A stretch of 34,401 nucleotides of DNA from Deltaproteobacteria bacterium (lineage in GTDB: Bacteria > Myxococcota_A > UBA9042), in the NCBI GenBank assembly GCA_016218865.1, contig JACRCU010000104.1:1-34401 (forward strand), in the 5' to 3' direction. Positions 9,368 to 15,487 of this stretch are shown here, in pieces; within the stretch, counting starts at the first letter, position 1; each line of letters opens with the position of its first letter. Both the position numbers and the translations under genes were made by a program. The notes beneath the pieces are model-generated. The model had not been told where the DNA came from. It worked only from the letters and a program-made list of their open reading frames with translations, and searched no databases.

Positions 9368-10721
9368 TCGCCAGCATTTCTGGGGCCTTTTCGCGCACTG
9401 CCTGCAGGTAGTAGGCCGGCTCGCGCAGCGCCTCCAGCCGTCCGGCATCGCACTCGGCCTCCAGCCACTGCTGGATCCGCCCCAGCCACGGCCCGGCCTG
9501 CAGCTGCGTCTGCTCCAGCACGTAGGTCCCCAGACCCTTGGGCAGCGGCGGCACGCGCTGGGCCTCGGCGATGATCTCGGGGATGCGCCCGGCCAATTCC
9601 GCCGTCAAACCTTTGACTTCTGCGATGCGTCCGGCGCGCTTGGTGGTCCAGTCCGACCGCGAGAATGCCAGCACGTCGTCCAGGTGTTCGCCCAGCTCGC
9701 GCACCAGCCGCCGCACCGCGCTGTCGGTCCAGTCGTTCAGGTAGGCGTTGGCGCGGGCGTGGTGGGCGATCACGTAGGTCACGCGATCGCGCAGCTCGGC
9801 CGGCAGCCGCAGCCGCGCCGCCACGCCTTCCATCAGCAGCGCACCCACCGCCTCGTGGCCAAAGAAGTGCACCTTGCCGTTCCGCACCGTCCGCGTCAGC
9901 ACTTTGCCGGTGTCGTGCATCAGCGCCGACCACCGCACCACCAGCCGCGGTGGGCACTTTTCCACCACTTCCAGCGTGTGGCTCCAGATGTCTTTGTGGT
10001 GCAGCGGGCAGCTTTTGTGGAAGCCCGCCATCGCCACCGCCTCGGGCACCATCACCGTCATGGCACCAAGATCCGCGAGCAATTGCAGGCCATTGGCCGC
10101 ATGTGGCCCCAGCAGCACCGTGTGCAGGACCCGCCGCCAGTCGGCGCGATCGACCAGCAGCCAGCTCGCCGGATCGCGGCGCAACGTCCGCACCACGTCG
10201 TGCGAGGGCTGCAGCCCGGTCCACGCCGCCACCGCCGGCCAGCGCAGGGCCTCGGTAAGGCTCAGTCCCGCCTCACCTTTGCGCGGCCAGCCGGTCTGCC
10301 AGCGCAGGCGACCCTGCTCGGCCTCGGCCAGCGACTCGCCCAGCCAGGTGCCGTCGCCCAGCTGTGCCACCGCCAGCGCGCGGATCGGCTCGTCGGACAG
10401 CCACTGGGTCACCACCGCGGGCCACGGATCGGCGCTGGCACTCACCTCGATCTGCAGCGGCAGACCCGCCGGCGGCGGTGGCGCGTCCGGCCGGGTCAGG
10501 ACTCGCCAGAGGCAAATATCATCAAGAAGTTCGCGGTGATCGGGCAGGGCCGTCGCGTCGAGGACCGTGCCCGCGACCAGGGTCTGCAGCGCCGGCCAGC
10601 CGCGCAGGGCACAGTTGCCCGCGGCCGCCATCCAGGTGCGCAGTGTGGCCAATTGTTCTGGCGCCACGCAGGGGTAGACCCACTCGCTGCCCAACGCCTC
10701 GCGCTCTTGACTGCTCACCAC
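9333..10721 (-). CDS. HD-domain protein related to CCA-adding enzymes
   Basis: This 462-residue protein resembles the C-terminal half of bacterial tRNA nucleotidyltransferases. Residues 195-225 (DWRRVLHTVLLGPHAANGLQ and following) match their RNA-binding helical region. An HD phosphohydrolase domain follows: HHKDIWSHTLEVVEKC (241-256), ALMHDTGK with the HD pair at 269-270, FFGHE (287-291), and VIAHHARAN further on. The N-terminal third should carry the nucleotidyltransferase head, but I find no GGxVRD or DxD motif there. It is therefore probably not a working CCA-adding enzyme; a phosphatase or phosphodiesterase role is more likely. Start: GTG at 10721 (a second GTG follows directly), with GGAGG five bases upstream. 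The 3' end overlaps the convergent FAD gene by 35 bp. Confidence 0.82.
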   Translation of the reverse strand: MVSSQEREALGSEWVYPCVAPEQLATLRTWMAAAGNCALRGWPALQTLVAGTVLDATALPDHRELLDDICLWRVLTRPDAPPPPAGLPLQIEVSASADPWPAVVTQWLSDEPIRALAVAQLGDGTWLGESLAEAEQGRLRWQTGWPRKGEAGLSLTEALRWPAVAAWTGLQPSHDVVRTLRRDPASWLLVDRADWRRVLHTVLLGPHAANGLQLLADLGAMTVMVPEAVAMAGFHKSCPLHHKDIWSHTLEVVEKCPPRLVVRWSALMHDTGKVLTRTVRNGKVHFFGHEAVGALLMEGVAARLRLPAELRDRVTYVIAHHARANAYLNDWTDSAVRRLVRELGEHLDDVLAFSRSDWTTKRAGRIAEVKGLTAELAGRIPEIIAEAQRVPPLPKGLGTYVLEQTQLQAGPWLGRIQQWLEAECDAGRLEALREPAYYLQAVREKAPEMLAITPGTERQRRS

Positions 10722-10762
10722 GGCTTCCTCCCGCCCGCATTGGCCATGCCGGCGGCGGCGGC

Positions 10763-10791
10763 GGTGTAACCGGCCCGGCCGTCGCGGTCAA
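10763..10791 (-). promoter_or_regulatory. Predicted promoter for the HD-domain gene
   Basis: On the minus strand, TTGACC (10791-10786) and TACACC (10768-10763) are 17 bp apart, about 40 bp upstream of the GTG start. The -35 box is good and the -10 box only fair. It stands back to back with the plus-strand element at 10816. Confidence 0.4.
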
Positions 10792-10815
10792 GGGGTAACG
10801 AAAAGCACTTGCTGG

Positions 10816-10847
10816 TTGACACCACTGCGGGCCGATGGTACTACAAT
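10816..10847 (+). promoter_or_regulatory. Predicted promoter upstream of the (SHG) repeat peptide gene
   Basis: A perfect -35 TTGACA (10816-10821) is followed after 17 bp by TACTAC (10839-10844) and after 20 bp by a better -10 box, TACAAT (10842-10847). The next plus-strand gene is the repeat peptide at 11277, so its leader would be about 420 nt long. A second, closer promoter cannot be excluded. Confidence 0.45.
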
Positions 10848-11276
10848 TGAGGAGTCGCGTTGCCTTCCTCCGTCCCCCCGGGGTAGGCAGCTGGGCGACA
10901 GACGGTGGGCGACCGACAAGCAGGTTGCTCGCGAGAGCGCAAGAACCGGCGGAATCGTCCGCACCGAAATGGCTTCAGGATCGCATGCTTTGGCGCGCAA
11001 TCCACCGGGTTCCACCGGCAAGAAGGCCACACGGTAATGAGTCTGCACGGTAGCGATGCCGCGCACTGTTGAACTGAGACGAGTAGAAACAACGAGTTCG
11101 GTCGGGAAGTTGTGTATCCCCCAGTGTCCGGTCGGCCGCCGCGTCGTTACCCCAGCGACCTTGGCCGAGCACCGCAGCGACCCGACACCCAAGCCTGAGC
11201 GCTGGCAACCGCCGCCTTCAGGACGCGACCAACCAGGACCAGCCGCCAACGCCTTAGAGCGCCTAAAGGGGAGACG
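10848..11276 (+). other. Long apparently non-coding leader before the repeat peptide gene
   Basis: About 430 bases lie between the predicted promoter and the repeat peptide gene. The base composition is less GC-rich in places than the coding regions. Short frames exist on both strands, but none combines a ribosome binding site, a family match and typical codon usage. I could not recognise SRP RNA, tmRNA, RNase P RNA, or a riboswitch. It could be a structured 5' leader or a small RNA, or simply spacer. Confidence 0.4.
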
Positions 11277-11591
11277 ATGAAGAAGACCCTTCCGAAGTTG
11301 AAGAAAAGCGCAGCCGACTTCCTGTCTCCGGAAGAGGGGGCGATCAGCGAGAAGCAGGAAGCGCGCGTGTCGACCTTCTTGACCCTGTCGAGCGGCGACG
11401 GCAGCGTGCTGCCCGGTGGCGACGTCAACCTGTCGGCCGAGCACTGCAGCCACGGCTCGCACGGTTCGCACGGCAGCCACGGCTCGCACGGCTCGCACGG
11501 CAGCCACGGCTCGCACGGCAGCCACGGCTCGCACGGCAGCCACGGCTCGCACGGCAGCCACGGTTCGCACGGCTCGCACGGCTCCTGGTAG
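11277..11591 (+). CDS. Ser-His-Gly repeat peptide, HxsA/RiPP-precursor-like
   Basis: This gene encodes a 104-residue peptide of two parts. Residues 1-57 form a charged, leader-like segment (MKKTLPKLKKSAADFLSPEE at the front, a Gly-Gly at 47-48 and a single Cys at 57). Residues 58-102 are fifteen perfect Ser-His-Gly units, and the chain ends Ser-Trp. The frame is supported by AAAGGGGAG (11265-11273) just before the ATG. The arrangement, a leader plus a C-terminal His-Xaa-Ser repeat, recalls HxsA precursors of the His-Xaa-Ser system, which are associated with radical SAM proteins HxsB and HxsC. No radical SAM enzyme, HxsD or peptidase is encoded in this window, so modification is inference only. 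A metal-binding (Ni, Zn, Cu) His-rich peptide is the main alternative. There is no signal peptide or membrane segment. The gene stands alone between two long non-coding stretches. Confidence 0.75.
   Translation: MKKTLPKLKKSAADFLSPEEGAISEKQEARVSTFLTLSSGDGSVLPGGDVNLSAEHCSHGSHGSHGSHGSHGSHGSHGSHGSHGSHGSHGSHGSHGSHGSHGSW
11448..11582 (+). repeat. Fifteen 9-bp tandem units encoding Ser-His-Gly
   Basis: The array is fifteen contiguous 9-bp units of the form Ser codon-CAC-GGC/GGT. Ser is AGC in units 1, 4, 7, 9, 11 and 13 and TCG in all others. This gives higher-order blocks of 27 bp (AGC-TCG-TCG: units 1-3, 4-6, 13-15) and 18 bp (AGC-TCG: units 7-8, 9-10, 11-12). GGT replaces GGC in units 2 and 13. 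There are no spacers, so it is not a CRISPR array. Confidence 0.97.
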
Positions 11592-12286
11592 TCGGCCGAC
11601 GGCCTCGCAGTTCCGCAGCGCCGCCTGACGCGTTGCCGGACGATGGGCTCTCTCGACCACTGGCCGCCGAGGCAGATCCTGTAGAGCCCAGGGCAGTTCC
11701 GTGGTATTCGGGGTCTTGACCCGAACGTCTTTGCCTTTTTGCTCCCCCACATCGCCAGTCGGCACACCGGAGCGCCGGGCGCGAAGCCTTGCCTTGGCCG
11801 GCCGTAGCCGCATGCGGCGCGACACCGATCGCACCGCTCGTTCGCTGCACTTCCAAGCAGTTGCCTTGCCAGGGCGCGGAATGGGGCGCAAACGGATCGC
11901 GCACCCGGCGCGTGACCTGCCCACCCATGCCGGTTCGTGTTTGGCGGTGTCTCCGGGGCGATCGGCCGTGCGGCAACCGCCGGTCTGCGGGTTGCTGTTG
12001 CCGGATCAGTGGCCTGTACACCGGACCACCACGGCGAAATCGCCGAGTCCAGCTGGGCACGGCGATCCGCCCGGTCGCCGTGGCCCGCGGGAACCGCCCG
12101 TTCCGTTGCGCCCTTGCGTCGCGACGGCGAAGGACGATTCTAGAACTTTCAATCCGAAACCTCCGAGCCCCAGAGCAACGGAAATCCCGTCGGACGAAAG
12201 CTCAAGGATGCTGGGTGGGTCGCAAGCGGGCGCTGCCGCGACCCGCCGCGACGTGGATCGTTGGATGCGGGTTTATGATCAGCGCT
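11592..12286. other. About 700 bp without a convincing gene
   Basis: Between the repeat peptide gene and the convergent sigma-like gene I find no supported CDS. The longest open frames (for example 11701-12459 plus) are rich in Arg, Pro and Ser and match no family. They look like GC-rich chance frames. The stretch holds one terminator-like hairpin (11707-11740). The rest could be a decayed gene, a small RNA or spacer. Confidence 0.45.
11707..11740 (+). terminator. Possible terminator downstream of the repeat peptide gene
   Basis: TTCGGGGTC and GACCCGAA form an 8-bp stem with one bulged G and a 2-base loop (11707-11725). A pyrimidine-rich stretch ending in TTTTT (11736-11740) follows. It lies 115 bp past the peptide stop codon. 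The T run is displaced by about ten bases, so efficiency is doubtful. Confidence 0.4.
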
Positions 12287-12823
12287 CTAGGCCTCGCTCA
12301 GCCCCAAGCCCTGAGCGAGCGGCCCGCGCAGCCGTTCGAGCAACCGCTTGTGGGCGCGGCCGAGGGCATCGGCACTTTCGCCGACCAGTGCGGCGGCCTC
12401 GTTCAGGCTGCGATCGCCGTAATAGACCTCGCGCAGCACCAGCGCCTCGCGGGTGCTGAGGTCGCGGCCCACCTGCCGCAGCACCTGCCGTACCGCCAGC
12501 GGGGTCGACGTGCGCTGCAGCGGCGCCGTGGCATTGCGCGTCGCCAGCACCTGGCGCAGATGGGCCAAACGCCGCTCGCGGCGGAGCAGGTCGCGGGGCT
12601 GGCCGTACATGCGCCAATAGGCGTGGGTCAGCGCGCGCGGGCCGCGGGCCGGGTCGAAGCGCGCCATGCTCTGGGCGAAACCAAAGAGCGCCTCGGCGCG
12701 CAGTTCGCCGGCGGCCGCGCCGCTGTGGCTCAGCCGACCGGCAATGGTGCCGGCCAAGGTCAGGAAGTCGAGCGGTTGGCTGTGGCGGCAAGCCAGGCTA
12801 TACGTTGCGGCGGTCGGAGTCAC
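12287..12823 (-). CDS. Sigma-70-like RNA polymerase sigma factor (divergent)
   Basis: From a GTG at 12823 this gene encodes 178 residues resembling a compact sigma-70-family factor. Residues 40-85 read like region 2: LRAEALFGFAQSMARFDPAR, then G-P-R-A-L-THAYWRMYGQPRDLLRRERR. Compare the family pattern FDPxRGxxFxTYAxWWIxxxIxxxLRRxxR. Residues 108-168 fit region 4: DLSTREALVLREVYYGDRSL, then NEAAALVGESADALGRAHKR, a helix-turn-helix. Region 3 appears minimal. The start is set by GGAGG, five bases upstream of the GTG. Upstream extension of the frame would run into the promoter of the divergent L,D-transpeptidase gene. Which promoters it reads is unknown. Its neighbours are the repeat peptide gene (convergent, 700 bp away) and the transpeptidase (divergent). 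A non-sigma DNA-binding protein is the alternative. Confidence 0.72.
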   Translation of the reverse strand: MTPTAATYSLACRHSQPLDFLTLAGTIAGRLSHSGAAAGELRAEALFGFAQSMARFDPARGPRALTHAYWRMYGQPRDLLRRERRLAHLRQVLATRNATAPLQRTSTPLAVRQVLRQVGRDLSTREALVLREVYYGDRSLNEAAALVGESADALGRAHKRLLERLRGPLAQGLGLSEA

Positions 12824-13002
12824 GGGGCCCTCCAGAGCGCCGACGGCCGGCGCGGGCGGCCGAACGAACAGCAAGAAGCGTGCCGCAGTTGGTCGACGGC
12901 GATATTTCTCCGTCGTTATCCGCAGATGGGTGGTCAAACGTGAGGTGAAATCGCCGCGATGGCTGGGGTCGCCCGTCCCCAGGGTCGGCGGTCGCGATTT
13001 CG

Positions 13003-13030
13003 TTGACGCCGGCTGTGCTTCGATTATCGT
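13003..13030 (+). promoter_or_regulatory. Predicted promoter for the L,D-transpeptidase gene
   Basis: TTGACG (13003-13008) and TATCGT (13025-13030) are 16 bp apart. Transcription would begin near 13037, giving a leader of about 27 nt before the ATG at 13064. Confidence 0.5.
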
Positions 13031-13063
13031 CACCTCGCCGGCCCAAGCCGGCCGCGGGTCGCG

Positions 13064-15034
13064 ATGCAGTACAGCCACAATCGTCTTGGAAACCTACAGC
13101 ATTTTCTGGCAGCGCTGGTCGCGCTGGCCGGTCTGGCGGGTTGCGAAGGCCAGGATCAGCCCAAGAAGCCCACTGAGGCGGCGGCTCCCCAGGCCGAGTC
13201 CGCGCCCGCGCCCGTGGCGGCGCCGGCGCCCAAGCTTGCCGACATCGTTCAGAAAATCGCCATTGCAGCCAAGAAGGCCGCCGACGACGAGGCCGCGACC
13301 GTGGCCAAGCAGCAGAAAGCGGCGGGCGCCGACAAGAAGCTGCTGGAGCTGGTTGCGCCGAGCGGTACGCTGCGTTTCTACAGCCGCGACGGGACGTTGA
13401 GCAAGGACGGCGCCGACGTGCTGGCGCTGCTGGCCGAGCTCGATCGCCACGGCCTCGACAAGTCCGGCTATCGGCTGGGACAGATCGATCAGGCGACCGC
13501 GGCGGTGCCCCAGGCCTTTGCCGAAGAGCGCAAGATCTTGCTGACGCTGGAGAAACAGCCCCGGGCCGCCCTGGTGGCGGCGGCGGCGGCCCTGTGGTTG
13601 CGCGGCGGCGACGGGAGCGCGGTGGCCCTGTCGCGGGCTGGGGCCGAACAGCTGGGCGAGAACGGCCTGCGCGCCCTGGATGCGGCCGTGCCGGCGCTGG
13701 CGGTGGCGGCCCAGAAGTCGCGCGAGGCGCTGATCGCCGCCGATCAGGAGCTATTGCGGGCGGCGGCGCGCTACGTGGTCGACTTCGACTACGCCAACCC
13801 GGCCCATCCGCTCAAGTACACGCCGCCGGCGGAAGTGCGCAAGATGACGGAGAAGAACGCCGAGGCGATCGCCAAGGTGTTCAAGGACAACCAGGGCAAG
13901 CTGGGCGACGGCTTGAAGAAGCACTGGCCGAACCACCCGCAATACGTCTTGCTGCAGGGCGCTTACGACACCTACAAGAAGCTGGTGGAGGCGGGCGGCT
14001 GGCCGGCGCTGCCCAAGCTGACGGCCAAGCAGGTCAAGAAGGGCGAGATCGGCCCATACATCGTGGCACTGCGGCAGCGTCTGCAGGCCGAAGGCTACGA
14101 AGTGGGCAGCGGCGATCGCTTCGACGACGATCTGGAGGCCGCTGTCAAAGCGTTCCAAGGCCGCCACCAGCTGGACCCGGACGGCATCGTGACCGCGACC
14201 GTGCACAAAGAGCTGGAAGTAACAGCGGAAAAGCGCTTGAGGCTGATCCAGCTCGCCATGCAGCGCTACCGCGAGTCCGAAGGCAAGATGGCGGGGGACG
14301 ACGACTTTTTCCTGTTCGTGAACATTGCCTTCCAGATGCTGTGGGTCTACGACCACGGCGCGATCGTCGACAAGCACAAAGTGATCGTGGGCAACAACGA
14401 CACCGACAGCGATCAAGTCAGCGCGGTCAAGGGCAAGATCAACCGGACCAAGATGTTCTCGCACAAGATGGTGCGGGTGATCCTGGCGCCGAAGTGGTTC
14501 CCCACCTCGCGGGTCGTCGAGCTGGAGCTGCAGCCCAAGCTAGCCAAGGACCCGAGCTTCTTGGAGAAAGAGGGCTACGTCCGCGAGGTACAGCCCGACG
14601 GGACCGAGAAGTGGTACCAGAAGGCCGGCAAGTCGAACCTGCTGGGCGACGTGAAGTTTCAGGGGCCGAATGCCTTCAACATCTACCTGCACGACACGCC
14701 GTTCCGCGAGAAATTCTCGTTTGCGCGCCGGCCCTTCTCGCACGGCTGCGTGCGCGTCCACAAGCCGGTGGATCTGGCCGAGCTGATCCTGGGGCGCGAC
14801 AAGGGCATGAGCGCTCGGGAAATTCGCGACATCATCCAAGAAAAAGAAGAAAAAGAGATCAAGCTCAAGACCCCGCTGTCGGTGCACATCGACTACGCCT
14901 CCGCGGGGGTCGACGAAGAGGGCAACGTGATCTTCGGCGCCGATATCTATGGCTACGATCAAGCGTTCTTCGACGGCGTGCTGCCGGTGGAAGAGGCCAA
15001 GGAATACAAGGCCGGCTCGACCCGCGGCCTGTGA
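13064..15034 (+). CDS. Lipoprotein L,D-transpeptidase with peptidoglycan-binding domain
   Basis: This is a 656-residue envelope enzyme of the YcbB/ErfK (YkuD) type, which forms 3-3 peptidoglycan cross-links or attaches proteins to peptidoglycan. A lipoprotein signal ends at LAGLAGC, with Cys27 as the lipidated residue. It is followed by an Ala/Pro/Lys-rich linker and a helical region. A peptidoglycan-binding type 1 domain lies at about residues 328-385 (IGPYIVALRQRLQAEGYEVG and a following DPDG). The YkuD catalytic domain holds the motif PFSHGCVRVHKP, with His560 and catalytic Cys562. Upstream His in YLHDTP (about 543) also fits the fold. YcbB-type enzymes share this domain order of N-terminal scaffold, PG-binding domain and YkuD domain. 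The residue after the lipid Cys is Glu, not Asp, which would favour the outer membrane under the E. coli +2 rule. The start has a weak ribosome binding site. Confidence 0.9.
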   Translation: MQYSHNRLGNLQHFLAALVALAGLAGCEGQDQPKKPTEAAAPQAESAPAPVAAPAPKLADIVQKIAIAAKKAADDEAATVAKQQKAAGADKKLLELVAPSGTLRFYSRDGTLSKDGADVLALLAELDRHGLDKSGYRLGQIDQATAAVPQAFAEERKILLTLEKQPRAALVAAAAALWLRGGDGSAVALSRAGAEQLGENGLRALDAAVPALAVAAQKSREALIAADQELLRAAARYVVDFDYANPAHPLKYTPPAEVRKMTEKNAEAIAKVFKDNQGKLGDGLKKHWPNHPQYVLLQGAYDTYKKLVEAGGWPALPKLTAKQVKKGEIGPYIVALRQRLQAEGYEVGSGDRFDDDLEAAVKAFQGRHQLDPDGIVTATVHKELEVTAEKRLRLIQLAMQRYRESEGKMAGDDDFFLFVNIAFQMLWVYDHGAIVDKHKVIVGNNDTDSDQVSAVKGKINRTKMFSHKMVRVILAPKWFPTSRVVELELQPKLAKDPSFLEKEGYVREVQPDGTEKWYQKAGKSNLLGDVKFQGPNAFNIYLHDTPFREKFSFARRPFSHGCVRVHKPVDLAELILGRDKGMSAREIRDIIQEKEEKEIKLKTPLSVHIDYASAGVDEEGNVIFGADIYGYDQAFFDGVLPVEEAKEYKAGSTRGL

Positions 15035-15112
15035 GGGCCCCGGGGTCGAATTCGTATCGAAGTTGCGGGCCGGCTTTCGGGCCAGAACCCGCGCACTTGG
15101 GATGAACGCGGC

Positions 15113-15337
15113 ATGGTCGACGGCGACAGCAAGGAGCCCCCAGCCGGGCCGCGCACCCATGTGGCGATCCACATCCTGGACGACGGCCGGGTGATTTTTG
15201 GCGACCTTCCGCCCGAACTTGCCGAGGTTGCAGCGATTTTGCGCGGGGACCCGCCGGAGCAGCGCCCACCGGCCGCCGAGCCGGCGCCACCGGACTCCAG
15301 AGCGGAAGACTGCGACCGCGACGCGGCGGCTCATTGA
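15113..15337 (+). CDS. Small hypothetical protein
   Basis: This 74-residue frame begins at an ATG 78 bp after the L,D-transpeptidase stop. Its centre, THVAIHILDDGRVIFGDLPP followed by ELAEVAAILRGD, looks like a compact two-strand plus helix unit. It has the codon usage of its neighbours, and its last 25 residues are Pro/Ala/Asp-rich. I know no matching family. The ribosome binding site is poor, so it may be translated by coupling to the gene upstream or may not be a gene. The predicted promoter for the PpiD-like gene overlaps its stop codon. Confidence 0.5.
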   Translation: MVDGDSKEPPAGPRTHVAIHILDDGRVIFGDLPPELAEVAAILRGDPPEQRPPAAEPAPPDSRAEDCDRDAAAH

Positions 15338-15362
15338 CCCTGAGATAACTTTGCGTTTCAAT
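15334..15362 (+). promoter_or_regulatory. Predicted promoter for the PpiD-like gene
   Basis: TTGACC (15334-15339) and TTCAAT (15357-15362) are 17 bp apart, about 125 bp upstream of the PpiD-like ATG. The -10 box lacks the usual second-position A, so confidence is moderate. Confidence 0.35.
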
Positions 15363-15487
15363 ATCGCGCCTCGCGGTGGGCCTGCCGTCCGCCGCACTTT
15401 TGCCACGTGGGTCTGGCCCGCAGCTCGGCCTCGTGGTCCTGCCCCGAGGCACCGCCCCGTTCGTGATTCAGCCCCAAGGAGCGCCCC

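Noticed and set aside
10816-11037. Small open frames in the leader of the repeat peptide gene, including an 8-codon TTG frame at 10860
   Set aside because: No family match or typical codon usage. The longer frame starts inside the predicted promoter, and the short one cannot be told from chance.
11448-11582. CRISPR array
   Set aside because: Units are contiguous 9-mers with no spacers and encode a protein repeat.
11147-11767. Minus-strand frame giving Cys-Glu-Pro-Trp-Leu-Pro repeats across the SHG array
   Set aside because: A repeat open in one frame is often open in others. Only the SHG frame has a strong ribosome binding site and a non-repetitive leader.
11701-12459. Plus-strand frame of about 250 codons between the peptide and sigma-like genes
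   Set aside because: It is Arg/Pro/Ser-rich, matches nothing and runs into the well-supported sigma-like gene on the other strand.
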